DNA from: Deltaproteobacteria bacterium
GTDB taxonomy: Bacteria > Myxococcota_A > Polyangia > Polyangiales > Ga0077539
NCBI GenBank assembly: GCA_016704445.1
Contig: JADJAE010000161.1
Location: forward strand, 77,210 to 141,209
Direction: 5' to 3'
Length of the DNA stretch: 64,000 nt
Positions 1 through 9,719 of the stretch are shown here, piece after piece. Each line of letters begins with the position of its first letter. Within the stretch, counting starts at the first letter, position 1. A program made the translations under genes and the position numbers. The notes below the pieces were generated by a model. The model worked only from the letters and a program-made list of their open reading frames with translations. It made no database searches and was not told the origin of the DNA.

Positions 1-284
1 TTCGCCTCGGCTACCACTTCGACCCGACGCCGGTGCCCGCCCAGGCGGGCCTCACCAACTTCATCGACTCCTCGCGCCACGTCGCCGCCTTCGGCCTCGG
101 CCTCACGCTCCGCCGCCTCGGCGCGCTCCTCCCAGGAACCATCGTCCTCGACGTCCACGCCTCGATGCAGCTCCTCAACTCCCGCTCGATCGTGAAGGCC
201 GACCCCAACGACCCGGTCGGTGACTACCTGGCCTCGGGCACCGTGCTCAACCTCGGAACCACCCTCGCCGTGGGCTTCGAATGA
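1..284 (+). CDS. C-terminal end of a FadL/OmpP1-type outer-membrane transport protein (partial)
   Basis: Only the last 93 or so codons lie in the window, read in the frame that begins at base 3. The fragment has the look of the final strands of a FadL-family barrel: a Gly-Tyr-x-Phe-x-Pro-Thr-Pro-Val-Pro segment, then Asn-Phe-Ile-Asp-Ser-Ser-Arg-His, then alternating hydrophobic strands ending in Phe-Glu. FadL-family proteins carry long-chain fatty acids or other hydrophobic compounds across the outer membrane. The stop codon overlaps the ATG of the next gene by four bases (ATGA), so the two are probably co-translated. The family call rests on a short stretch. Confidence 0.6.
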   Translation, partial: RLGYHFDPTPVPAQAGLTNFIDSSRHVAAFGLGLTLRRLGALLPGTIVLDVHASMQLLNSRSIVKADPNDPVGDYLASGTVLNLGTTLAVGFE

Positions 285-1333
285 AGGCCCTACGCACCGT
301 CGTCCTCGCGCTCCTCGCGGGCTGCGGCACCCTCGCAGCGCCGGGCGCCGGCGACACCGACCTGCCCTCCGGTCGCAGCGGCCCCTACCGCCTGCTCGAC
401 AGCGAGGAGCTCTCCGAGGGCCTCTGCCTGCTGCGCGAAGAGTCCGTCGTCCTCTCCGACCCGGCCGCGCTCCCGCTGGGCCCGCACCGCACCGCGCTCT
501 ACTTCACCCGCCGAGAGGGCGCTCGCCGCACCATCCTCCGGGCGGTCGTCGTCGATGGCCGCCGCCTCGAAGCGCCTCCCGAGGAGGTGCTCGCCCCCTC
601 GCTCGCGTGGCACGGCGACGGGGTCGGAGCGCCCGATGTCGCAGCCACCCGCGACGGCTTCGCGATGGTCTTCGACACCGCCGCGGGCCTCGGCCTCGCG
701 ACCAGCGCCGACGGCCGCGCCTGGCGCTCCTCGGAGGCTCCGTGGCTCACCGCCGAGGCGAGCGAGGGGGAGCTGACGCCGCTGAGAGCGCCGACCCTGG
801 TGGTGCGCCGGGACGACTCGCTGATCATCGCCTATGAGAGCGCCGGGGCAATCTGGTCGGCGACGGCGACGACCCCGACCGGGCCCCTCCGTCGGGTCGA
901 CGCGGACGAGCGCACGCCCCGCCGGGAGTCACTGCTGGCCCCTGGCGACGACGCCCGCGACGCTGGGGTGGTGGGCTACGCGTCGGGCGCCGTGGGCGAT
1001 CCCTCGCTGCGCGCGGAGGACAGCCTCGCCGGTCGCACCCTATACCGGCTGTTCTTCTCGGCCCGCAGCGCGCCCTTCGCCCTGGACGGCGGCAGCGACT
1101 TCCAGCGCGCGGTCGGCCTCGCGGGATCCTTCGACGCCGTGCACTTCACCCGCTCCGAAGCGGCGGTGCTCGGCAGCCGGGTGGACCTCTCCGTGGCCGC
1201 GCCGTCGGCGTGGTCCGATGGGTCGCTTCGGACCTGGCTCTTCGTCAACGGCCGCTGCGACAGCAACGGGCGCAACCAGGGCATCCGCGTGGCGGTGGCG
1301 CCGGGCAACCGACGCTACCCTCGGACTCCTTGA
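281..1333 (+). CDS. Putative lipoprotein, hypothetical (possible beta-propeller)
   Basis: This is a 350-residue protein whose N-terminus (Lys-Ala-Leu-Arg then a Leu/Ala-rich core ending Leu-Leu-Ala-Gly-Cys) is a lipoprotein signal with Cys15 as the likely lipidated residue. The mature part holds several segments of the type Thr-Ala-Leu-Tyr-Phe-Thr-Arg-Arg, Asp-Gly-Phe-Ala-Met-Val-Phe-Asp and Leu-Tyr-Arg-Leu-Phe-Phe-Ser-Ala. These resemble blades of five-bladed propeller, glycosidase-like proteins, but no catalytic signature was recognised. The ATG overlaps the stop of the upstream barrel gene, so the lipoprotein may work with it at the outer membrane. Function unknown. Confidence 0.65.
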   Translation: MKALRTVVLALLAGCGTLAAPGAGDTDLPSGRSGPYRLLDSEELSEGLCLLREESVVLSDPAALPLGPHRTALYFTRREGARRTILRAVVVDGRRLEAPPEEVLAPSLAWHGDGVGAPDVAATRDGFAMVFDTAAGLGLATSADGRAWRSSEAPWLTAEASEGELTPLRAPTLVVRRDDSLIIAYESAGAIWSATATTPTGPLRRVDADERTPRRESLLAPGDDARDAGVVGYASGAVGDPSLRAEDSLAGRTLYRLFFSARSAPFALDGGSDFQRAVGLAGSFDAVHFTRSEAAVLGSRVDLSVAAPSAWSDGSLRTWLFVNGRCDSNGRNQGIRVAVAPGNRRYPRTP

Positions 1334-1370
1334 TCGAATACTTGAGAGGGTAATCAGCCGAGCGGGACGC

Positions 1371-2829
1371 TCAGCGGATGGCGCGGCACTCGTTGGCCCA
1401 GGTTCCGCCGAGCGCGATGCAGCGGGTGCGCGCCTCGGCGGCTCCCGCGCGATTGCGCTGCTGCGAGCGGGCGTACGCGAGGACGAACCACGCCTGCCCG
1501 CTGCGCGGATTGGCCGTGACCGCGCGGTTGGCGACCGCCTCGGCCTCGGCGTTGTGAGCGCTCTCCGCGAGGCTCATCGCGTAGGTCGTCATGGTGCGGT
1601 CGTCCGTGGGGTTCGCGTCGAAGTACGCGTTGTACGCCGCGAGCTTCCCAGCGAAGGGACCACGGAACGAGCGCGCCGCCGCGAGGAGCTGCTGGGGCGT
1701 CTGCCCGGTTGGCGCCGCGACCGGAGCAGGCGGCGTGGGAGCGGGAGCCGGTGCGGGAGCCGGTGCGGGCTCAGGCGTCGCCGCGGCGACGGGCGTCGGC
1801 GCAGCGGCGGGGGCAGGCGTCGGCTCGACGGCGGGAGCGGCTGTCGGCGCAGGTGTCGGCTCGGCGGCGGGCGTCGCCGCGGCGACGGGAGGCGGTAGGC
1901 TCGGCCGCGGGAGGAGGCGTCGGCTCGGCCGCGGGAGGGGGCGTCGCGGGCTCGGCTGCGGGCGTCGGGCTGGTCGCCGCGGAGGGAGGGGCTTCGACCG
2001 CCGCCGGACTCCGATCGAGGCCCGTCTCGGGGACGCTGGTGCGCGAGTAGATGCCGAAGCCCGCGACAACCGCGATGACACCGACGAGCAGGACGCCGGT
2101 GATGGTCATGGCGCGCCTGCTGCGGGCGACCTCGGCGGCGTGCTCTTCGGAAGCGGGAGCGAGGTCTTCGAAGGTGTCGTGCGTATGCTTGTAGGCGGCG
2201 GCCGCGGCGGCCTCGGAGAAGAAGGCCCTGGCCTCGTCGCTGAGGTGCGTCGAGAGCGACTCCTTGTGAGAGCGTCGGGTGTCGTCCTTCTTGCCGACGA
2301 CCTCTCCTCGGAGGGTCTTGCGGGTCTCGTCCTCGGAGGGCTTCAAGGGCTTCTCCGTGGTCTTCTCCGCGGTCTTCTCAGGAAGCACCGGGCTCTCCGG
2401 AGTGACCAGCCTGGCTCGCTCGCCGGTCGCCTCGTCCGGGGGAATGGTGCTGCGCTCCTGCTCCCCGGGGGGAGGATGAAGCGCGGAGTTTTCGGAGGGC
2501 TTCGCGGTCTCCGGGGCAGGCTTCGCAGTCTCCTCCGCGGGCACCTTCGGCGCCGTGAAGGAGTCGGTGCCCGAGATCAGCGTGGCCTTGGTATCCCTCG
2601 CCTCTGCCACCATCGCCGCGGAGCGGGGGAACGGGATCACGTTGTCGCTGCTGGGCGTCGGATCGATGGAGAGCGTCGAGCGGCCGCCAGCTGGGAGCGA
2701 CTCGTGGCCCTCGGCCTCGTGCGCGTGGGCTCCGGGCTTCGCGGACACCGCCTCCGCCGTCTGTGCTGACGACGGCGTGGGAACGGTGCTGCGTTGCGAA
2801 CGGTTGCGCTTGCCTTTGTTCTTCGCCAC
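1371..2829 (-). CDS. Single-pass membrane protein with Pro/Ala linker and TPR-like C-terminus (frameshifted near 1893)
   Basis: The gene is read across one frame change at about 1890-1897, inside a GC-rich Pro-Ala-Glu-Pro-Thr repeat tract. Its total length is one base over a multiple of three, so either one base is extra or two are missing. The N-terminal 230 residues are charged, Ser/Thr/Pro-rich and probably disordered. A single membrane helix follows at roughly 237-257 (Ile-Thr-Gly-Val-Leu-Leu-Val-Gly then Gly-Ile-Tyr), then a Pro/Ala/Glu linker. The last 100 residues are helical repeats with TPR character (Ala-Asn-Pro-Arg-Ser-Gly-Gln-Ala-Trp). A cytoplasmic head joined to a periplasmic TPR scaffold is the likely arrangement. 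Function unknown. Confidence 0.6.
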
Positions 2830-3057
2830 GGTCGCGTTACCTCACTTCAATCGCACCACGTCAGGCATGGTCGCAAACGGCTATCAGGCTGCAGTGACCA
2901 TGCCACGTCGCACAAGCCCCTGTCTCACCGAAATCGTTGTGACATTCGCGCCGCGGACGCCCGTCGGCGTGCATGTCTATGGAGTCCGGCTGCCGATGTT
3001 GCCATTGGCTCAATGGCACAAGTGGTTGCACGAATAGATGCCTCGCGCCATCGACGC

Positions 3058-3087
3058 TTGACCCTGTCAACGCCCCTCGACTAGCGT
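3058..3087 (+). promoter_or_regulatory. Candidate housekeeping promoter of the IPT/TIG lipoprotein gene
   Basis: A TTGACC hexamer at 3058-3063 and a TAGCGT hexamer at 3082-3087 are 18 bases apart. They are followed by a GAGGAGG ribosome-binding site (3104-3110) before the ATG at 3121. The -35 is good and the -10 weak. Similar TTGACC/TTGACT boxes precede proS and the GbsR-type regulator in this window. Confidence 0.4.
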
Positions 3088-3120
3088 CCGCGGCGTTCGA
3101 ACTGAGGAGGCGTTTCAACG

Positions 3121-3516
3121 ATGATTCGTGCGCTGCGCACTGTGCTGATGGCTTCGCTGCTCGTGTCCGCAGCCGCGTCGACGGGTTGCAAGAAGGACGG
3201 CGTGTTCTTCCAGAGCGTCAACCCCGCCTCCGGGCGTCCGAGCGGCGGCGAGGAGGTGCGCATCCGGGGTCATGGCTTCCGCGTCCTCGGCGGCCTGGAG
3301 ATCAGGGTCGGTCCGAAGCCCGCCCAGAACGTCGGCATCGCCGACGACGAGACCATCGTCCTCACCACGCCCGAAGCGCGCGAGGCCGACCGCGGCCACC
3401 CCGTCGACGTGTACATCCTCACCAACGAGGGTCGCAGCATCGTGCTGCGCGGCGCGTTCACCTACCGCCGCGCCGCCGAGGGCGGCGGCGCCAACGAGCT
3501 GCAGCGCCGCCTCTAG
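3121..3516 (+). CDS. IPT/TIG-domain lipoprotein
   Basis: This 131-residue protein has a secretion signal ending Ala-Ala-Ser-Thr-Gly-Cys, with Cys23 as the likely lipid-bearing residue. The rest is one immunoglobulin-like IPT/TIG domain: Ser-Val-Asn-Pro-Ala-Ser-Gly, Gly-Gly-Glu-Glu-Val-Arg-Ile-Arg-Gly-His-Gly-Phe, and a final Gly-Ala-Phe-Thr-Tyr strand. Such domains act as binding or spacer modules on cell-surface proteins. It is a single-gene unit with its own Shine-Dalgarno sequence. The small size suggests a surface-anchored module rather than an enzyme. Confidence 0.8.
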   Translation: MIRALRTVLMASLLVSAAASTGCKKDGVFFQSVNPASGRPSGGEEVRIRGHGFRVLGGLEIRVGPKPAQNVGIADDETIVLTTPEAREADRGHPVDVYILTNEGRSIVLRGAFTYRRAAEGGGANELQRRL

Positions 3517-3579
3517 GCGCGTCCGTCCAGCGCCGCGAAGGGCATCGAAGCCCCCCGCGGCGCCTTCCTCTCTCCCCGC

Positions 3580-5334
3580 TCAGCCCAGCGCGGCCTTCAC
3601 CCTCGCGGCGATCTCGTCGGCCGCGCTCGCGATGTCGATGAGCTCGACGTCCTTCCCGCTGCGGGCCTTCAGCTCCACCTTGCCCTGCTCCAGGCTCTTC
3701 TTCCCGAGCGTCACGCGCAGCGGGATGCCCAGCAGGTCGGCGTCCTTGAACTTCACCCCGGGGCGCTCGTCGCGGTCATCGAAGAGCACCTCGACGCCCC
3801 GCGCGGTGAGCGCCGCGTAGAGCCCGTCTGCCGCGGCCACGGCCTCGGGCGTGGTGACCAGCGCCGAGAGCATCACCTGGTACGGCGCGATGGACATCGG
3901 CCACATCAGGCCGTCGGCGTCGTAGCACTGCTCCGCCGTCGCCGCGACGAGGCGCGACACGCCGATGCCGTAGCAGCCCATCACGATGAGCTTCTCCGCG
4001 CCGCTCTCATCGAGGAACTTCGCGCCCATCTTCCCGGTGTAGTGCGTGCCCAGCACGAAGATGTGCCCGCCCTCGATGCCCTTGTACTCCTGCAACCCCG
4101 CGCCGCAGTCGGGGCACGAGTCGCCGCTCCCGACGGCGCGGACGTCCGCCACCTTCGCGCGCTCGCCGAGGGAAGAGAGGGCGTCGACCATCGACACGTG
4201 CTGCCGGTGGAAGCCGCTCTTGTTGGCGCCGGTGACCACCTCCGTCACCTCGGAGACCTCGCGGTCGACCAGCACCTTCTCGACCCCGGCCGGCAGGTCG
4301 CGCGGGCCGATGTACCCGGCGTGCAGCCCGGCGGCCGAGAGCTCCTCGTCCTCCGCGGCGCGCAGCCAGGTGGCGGTGAGCTCGCGGGTGAGCGCGATCT
4401 CGTTGATGCGACGGTCGCCGCGCACGAAGACCAGCGCCATGCGCGGGGTCGATCCGGGCGCCTGGCCGAAGAGGTACACGCCCGCCTTCACGGTCTGCGT
4501 GGCGGGTACCTTCAAGAACTCCGCGACCTCCTCGATGGTCTTCTTGTTGGGCGTCGCGACGTCGGACTCGCGCTTGCCCGACGCGGCGACGGCCGCCACG
4601 GTGGACGGCGCGTGCCTGGCGACGGCGGCCTCGACGTTGGCCGCGTACTCGCACGACGGGCACACCACGATGGCGTCCTCGCCGGTCTCCGCGAGGATCT
4701 GGAACTCCGCGCTGGTGTTGCCGCCCATCGCGCCGGAGTCGGCGGCGACGACGCGGTACTTCACGCCCACGCGCTGGAAGATCCGGTCGTACGCGGCGCG
4801 CATGGTCTGGTAGCTCGCGAGCGCGCCCTCCTCGGAGGTGTCGAAGCTGTACGCGTCCTTCATCAGGAACTCGCGGCAGCGCAGCAGGCCCGCGCGGGGC
4901 CGCGCCTCGTCGCGGTACTTCCACTGGATCTGGTAGAGGTTCACCGGGAGCTGGCGGTACGAGCGCACGGCGCTGCGGACCATGTCGGTGATGACCTCCT
5001 CGTGCGTCGGGCCGAGGTGGTAGTCGTTGCGCTTCTGGTCCTTCAGCCGGAAGAGCGTCGAGCCGAAGAGGTCCCAGCGGCCGGTCTCCTTGAAGAGCTC
5101 GGCGGGGATGAGGGCGGGGAGCATCACCTCCTGGGCGCCCGCGCGGTCCATCTCCTGGCGCACGATGCCCTCGACCTTGCGCAGCACCTTCAGGCCGAGC
5201 GGCAGGAACTCATAGATCCCGGCGCCCACCTGGCGGATGTACCCGCCGCGCAGCAAGAGCCTGTGCGACGGGTTCTTCCGCGCCTCGGCGGGGTCTTCAC
5301 GCAGCGTGGGAATGAACGACTTTGAATAGCGCAT
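3580..5334 (-). CDS. proS: Prolyl-tRNA synthetase, bacterial type with editing insert
   Basis: ProS charges tRNA-Pro with proline in the cytoplasm. The 584-residue product starts Met-Arg-Tyr-Ser-Lys-Ser-Phe-Ile-Pro-Thr, the usual N-terminus, so the ATG at 5334 is chosen over the in-frame one at 5385. Class II motifs are visible: Gly-Pro-Thr-His-Glu-Glu-Val at 108-114 and Arg-Pro-Arg-Ala-Gly-Leu-Leu-Arg-Cys-Arg-Glu-Phe at 145-156. Residues of about 225-400 form the YbaK-like editing insertion that removes mischarged alanine, and the C-terminal 110 residues are the anticodon-binding domain. Length fits the family (about 570). A GGAGG lies 12 bases before the ATG, and a promoter candidate sits just upstream. 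Confidence 0.97.
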   Translation of the reverse strand: MRYSKSFIPTLREDPAEARKNPSHRLLLRGGYIRQVGAGIYEFLPLGLKVLRKVEGIVRQEMDRAGAQEVMLPALIPAELFKETGRWDLFGSTLFRLKDQKRNDYHLGPTHEEVITDMVRSAVRSYRQLPVNLYQIQWKYRDEARPRAGLLRCREFLMKDAYSFDTSEEGALASYQTMRAAYDRIFQRVGVKYRVVAADSGAMGGNTSAEFQILAETGEDAIVVCPSCEYAANVEAAVARHAPSTVAAVAASGKRESDVATPNKKTIEEVAEFLKVPATQTVKAGVYLFGQAPGSTPRMALVFVRGDRRINEIALTRELTATWLRAAEDEELSAAGLHAGYIGPRDLPAGVEKVLVDREVSEVTEVVTGANKSGFHRQHVSMVDALSSLGERAKVADVRAVGSGDSCPDCGAGLQEYKGIEGGHIFVLGTHYTGKMGAKFLDESGAEKLIVMGCYGIGVSRLVAATAEQCYDADGLMWPMSIAPYQVMLSALVTTPEAVAAADGLYAALTARGVEVLFDDRDERPGVKFKDADLLGIPLRVTLGKKSLEQGKVELKARSGKDVELIDIASAADEIAARVKAALG

Positions 5335-5362
5335 CGGTTTCGTAGGCCTCCGGGAGCGCGGG

Positions 5363-5390
5363 AACCTACGGAACCACCGCATCAAGTCAA
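5363..5390 (-). promoter_or_regulatory. Candidate proS promoter
   Basis: On the minus strand TTGACT (5390-5385) and TAGGTT (5368-5363) are separated by 16 bases, placing transcription start near 5356, about 20 bases before the proS start codon. This would let proS be transcribed independently of the purine genes upstream. Confidence 0.45.
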
Positions 5391-5404
5391 GACATCGCCG
5401 CCGC

Positions 5405-6019
5405 TCAGCGGGTCGCGCCGTCCATCGCAGCGACCGCTGCGTCGGGGTAGGCCCCCGCGTCGCCGAGGCCGCCGTCGTTCAGCCGGTCGCGCACCGTCAC
5501 GCAGCGCCCCTCGGCCGAGCACGACGCCGTCACCGCCGCGCCGCAGCCACCACCACCGCCGCCGCCGCAGCGCGCCATGGTGCCGCAGCCGAGCGTCTGC
5601 CAGCGCTCGCGCAGCAGCTGCAGCCGCTCGTACTCCGGCGTGCCCGCGTTGATGAACACCTCGCACGCGCAGCAGAGCGTCTCGCACACCCGCGTCGCGC
5701 ACTCGCCCTCCACGCTGCACGTCTGCGCGTAGCGCACCGCGGCGGCGTAGTCCTCGGAGACGGCCTGGCAGGGCCCGCCGAGGTCCCCCGGAGCGGCTGC
5801 GTCGGCGGTGCTCGCGATGTCGCCGAGCGGCGTGACGTCGACGGAAGGGATCACGTCGAAGCGCGTCGACACGTCCGTCACCGTCGCGTCGAGAGTCTCC
5901 TCGACCACCGCGTCGCGGGCGTCGAACCGGGGGACATCCTCCGGCGCCGGATCGGACCCGCAGCCCGCGAGCGCGAGCACGAGCGCAGCCGACGTCGCGG
6001 AGGTCGGGGGCCACCTCAC
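5405..6019 (-). CDS. Cys-rich putative lipoprotein
   Basis: The 204-residue protein has a signal ending Leu-Ala-Leu-Ala-Gly-Cys, followed by an acidic, Asp/Thr/Val-rich spacer to about residue 80. A compact Cys-rich region follows (Gln-Thr-Cys-Ser-Val-Glu-Gly-Glu-Cys, then Cys-Glu-Thr-Leu-Cys-Cys-Ala-Cys) and an eight-glycine run. The Cys spacing suggests disulfide-bonded extracellular modules. Its ATG overlaps the purS stop by four bases, so it is translated with the purine genes although nothing in it suggests a purine role. Function unknown. Confidence 0.7.
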   Translation of the reverse strand: MRWPPTSATSAALVLALAGCGSDPAPEDVPRFDARDAVVEETLDATVTDVSTRFDVIPSVDVTPLGDIASTADAAAPGDLGGPCQAVSEDYAAAVRYAQTCSVEGECATRVCETLCCACEVFINAGTPEYERLQLLRERWQTLGCGTMARCGGGGGGGCGAAVTASCSAEGRCVTVRDRLNDGGLGDAGAYPDAAVAAMDGATR

Positions 6020-6276
6020 GTCGCGGTCTTCCCCTCCGGACCGATGATCTCCACGGAGAAGTCCTCCATCACCGGGTTGGCGAGCAGCTTGTCGGCCGCA
6101 TCGCGCAGCAGCCTCGGCGCGTCGGCCACGGAGTCGTCGAGCTCGACCTCGATCACCTTGCCCACGCGCACCTCGCGCACCCCCTGCAGCCCCAGCGCGT
6201 CGAACCCCCGGCGGATCGCCTCGCCCTGCGGATCGAGCACCTCGCGCTTCAGCGTCACCGTCACCCTGGCTCTCAT
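6016..6276 (-). CDS. purS: Phosphoribosylformylglycinamidine synthase subunit PurS
   Basis: PurS is the small structural subunit that couples PurQ glutaminase to PurL in the fourth step of purine synthesis. The 86-residue protein has the family pattern: Val-Thr-Val-Thr-Leu-Lys-Arg-Glu-Val-Leu-Asp-Pro-Gln-Gly near the N-terminus, a central Arg-Val-Gly-Lys-Val-Ile-Glu-Val-Glu-Leu, and a C-terminal Leu-Ala-Asn-Pro-Val-Met-Glu-Asp. It lies 16 bases after purC in a purB-purC-purS order. The usual next gene, purQ, is not here; a lipoprotein gene overlaps the purS stop instead. Confidence 0.93.
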   Translation of the reverse strand: MRARVTVTLKREVLDPQGEAIRRGFDALGLQGVREVRVGKVIEVELDDSVADAPRLLRDAADKLLANPVMEDFSVEIIGPEGKTAT

Positions 6277-6292
6277 GGTCGTCGCTCCTCTT

Positions 6293-7269
6293 CTACAATC
6301 CGATGGCCGCGAGGGCCGCCTCGATGCGCGCCTGCGGGGGACGCAGGTCAGCCACGAAGGCCCGGCCCGTGATCCGCTCGAAGGCCTCGACGTAGCGCCG
6401 CGCGGCCTCGAGCCGCACCTCGTCGGTGAGCGGCGGAATCTTACCGTCCCCGGTAAATCCCTGCGCCGAGAGCCAGCGCCGCACGTACTCCTTGTCGAGG
6501 CTCTCGGGCTCCTCTCCGCGCGCGTGCCGCTCGGCGTAGCTCTGCGCGTACCAGAAGCGCGACGAGTCGGGCGTGTGCACCTCGTCGATCACCACGATGC
6601 CGCCGCCCCGGGACTCGGGCAGCCGGCCGAACTCGTACTTGGTGTCGACCAGCACCAGGCCCTGGCGGGCGCAGAGCGCCTGGCCCCTCGCGAAGAGCGC
6701 GAGCGCCATCTCCGACACCCGGGCCATGTCGGCCTCGGAGATCACCCCGCTGGCCACGAGCTCCGCCGCGGAGACGGACACGTCGTGGCCGCCCTTCGGG
6801 GCCTTGGTGCTCGGCGTGACGATCGCGTGGGGGAGCGGGTCGTTCTTGCGCAGCCCGTCGGGCAGCGGGTGACCGCAGAAGCTCCGCTCGCCGCGGGCGT
6901 ACGCCGTCCACACCGAGGTGCTCGTGACGCCGGTGAGGTACGAGCGCACCACGACCTCGACGGGCAGCGGCGCGCACTCCCAGGCGAGCGCGACGTTGGG
7001 ATCGGGCGACGAGATGAGGTGGTTGGGCGCGACGTCGGCGGTCTGCTCGAACCAGAACGCGCTGAGCTGCGAGAGCACCTGCCCCTTGAGGGGGATGGTG
7101 CCGAGCACCCGGTCGAAGGCGCTGATGCGGTCGGTGGTGACGAGCACCCGGCGGCCGTCGGGGAGGGTCCAGTTGTCGCGCACCTTGCCGCCGTAGAAGA
7201 CCCCTAGCCGGGGCAGCTCGATGGACTCCAGCGGGTGCGAGAGCGCGGCACGGAGCGTGGCGTCGTCGA

Positions 7270-7273
<4 letters not shown>
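6293..7273 (-). CDS. purC: Phosphoribosylaminoimidazole-succinocarboxamide synthase
   Basis: PurC joins aspartate to CAIR using ATP to make SAICAR. The 326-residue product shows Tyr-Gly-Gly-Lys-Val-Arg-Asp-Asn near the N-terminus, Thr-Thr-Asp-Arg-Ile-Ser-Ala-Phe-Asp for nucleotide binding, and the signature Leu-Val-Asp-Thr-Lys-Tyr-Glu-Phe-Gly with Asp-Glu-Val-His-Thr-Pro-Asp-Ser-Ser-Arg-Phe-Trp after it. It is the longer form of the family (about 300 residues, as in yeast Ade1) rather than the short 240-residue form. The ATG at 7273 overlaps the purB stop by four bases, so the longer in-frame extension is rejected. Confidence 0.96.
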
Positions 7274-8574
<1,301 letters not shown>

Positions 8575-8680
8575 CGGCGCGGATGCTCTTGCCACATGCG
8601 CGGGGCGATGGGCAAAGCGATGTCTGGCTTCGCCTCCGAAGGAGCGGAGGGACGGAGGGCCCCCTTAGGGACGTCTCGCG

Positions 8681-8709
8681 TTGACACCACGCGGGCTGCG
8701 GTGTTGCGA
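8681..8709 (+). promoter_or_regulatory. Weak promoter candidate before the Ig-module/DUF4123 pair
   Basis: A perfect TTGACA at 8681-8686 is followed after 17 bases by TTGCGA (8704-8709), a poor -10. The ATG chosen for the next gene begins 12 bases further on. It is the only recognisable promoter-like signal in the 147-base divergent gap between purB and this gene. Confidence 0.3.
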
Positions 8710-8721
8710 TCCCTGGGCGCC

Positions 8722-9702
8722 ATGCAGAGACCCCCGTGGAGGATCCTCGGTGACTCCTCCGAGATCGTGCTCACGACGCCGGTCGACGGCAGCCTGCCAG
8801 GCGCCGCGAGGCTCGACCCGCGCGAGGCCGAGCTGCAGCTTCGACGGCTGATCGGGCCGTCGTGGCGAGGCGCCGCGAGCTCGGGTCCGATCGTCGACGC
8901 CGCCCGCTACGTGAGGGCGCACCACGCGCTGCGCCTGGGGGCGCTCACCGACGACCCGAGGCGCGTGGTGACCGAGGCGCTCGCTCGCGGACTGCTGGTC
9001 GCGTGGCGCGTCGAGGTGCGGCGCCTGGCCGCGGGCGGCGGCGCGGGGGAGACCGCCGACGGACAGGAGATCGTCCCGGTCGGCGAGCTGCTGCGCAAGA
9101 CGTGGATCGAGCTCGAGCTCACCGACATGGACGGCAACGCCATGCGGGGAGAGCGCTACTGGATCAAGCTCCCCGACGGCACCGTGCGAGAGGGCCTGCT
9201 CGACGAGCACGGCCGCGCGTACTTCGGCGACCTCGACCCGGGGTCGGCAGAGATCCGCTGGCCCGACCGCGACGGCGAGGCCACCGACCCGGAGATGCCG
9301 CTGGGGCAGCGCGCGATCGACGAGAGCGCAGGAGGCACCACGGCGGGGTCTCGCGCGGCCCCCAGGGAGCGCACCTGGGTGGAGATCGAGCTCCTCGACA
9401 TGGCCGACCAGCCGGTGGCCTACGAGCGCTACTGGATCAGGCTCCCCGACGGCACCGTGCGCGAGGGGGTCCTCGACGCGATGGGCCTCGCGTACTTCGA
9501 CGACCTCGACCCGGGCCAGTGCACCATTCGCTGGCTGGGGCGCGACGAGGAGGCGGCCTTCCTGGAGCCCGACGCGACCGCCCCCGGAGCGACCGACCGG
9601 GTGGCCGCGCAGGTCGAGACCCTGGTGTCCGCGGCGCGGGAGGGTGCCCCCTTCTGCGAGGAGTGCGAGCGCGCCCGGCGGCAGCAGGAGGCCGCGGCCT
9701 GA
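8722..9702 (+). CDS. Protein with two Ig-like modules and a C-terminal CxxC, T6SS-associated type
   Basis: The 326-residue product has a unique N-terminal half (1-120) and then two near-identical modules of about 60 residues, at roughly 127-185 and 217-275. Each runs Trp-(Ile/Val)-Glu-(Leu/Ile)-Glu-Leu, Glu-Arg-Tyr-Trp-Ile, Leu-Pro-Asp-Gly-Thr-Val-Arg-Glu-Gly, Ala-Tyr-Phe-x-Asp-Leu-Asp-Pro-Gly and Ile-Arg-Trp. The pattern is that of carboxypeptidase-regulatory-like/Ig-fold modules common beside VgrG and effector genes. The tail has Cys-Glu-Glu-Cys. The start is uncertain: the frame is open further upstream. It lies 17 bases before the DUF4123 gene, so the pair is probably one unit that builds or decorates a secretion spike. 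Confidence 0.65.
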   Translation: MQRPPWRILGDSSEIVLTTPVDGSLPGAARLDPREAELQLRRLIGPSWRGAASSGPIVDAARYVRAHHALRLGALTDDPRRVVTEALARGLLVAWRVEVRRLAAGGGAGETADGQEIVPVGELLRKTWIELELTDMDGNAMRGERYWIKLPDGTVREGLLDEHGRAYFGDLDPGSAEIRWPDRDGEATDPEMPLGQRAIDESAGGTTAGSRAAPRERTWVEIELLDMADQPVAYERYWIRLPDGTVREGVLDAMGLAYFDDLDPGQCTIRWLGRDEEAAFLEPDATAPGATDRVAAQVETLVSAAREGAPFCEECERARRQQEAAA

Positions 9703-9719
9703 GGCCACGGACGGAGCGC

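Noticed and set aside
3016..3032. Sigma-54-like TGGCAC…TTGCA element upstream of the IPT/TIG lipoprotein
   Set aside because: The GG and GC elements are 11 bases apart instead of the strict 10, and a sigma-70-type pair lies closer to the gene.
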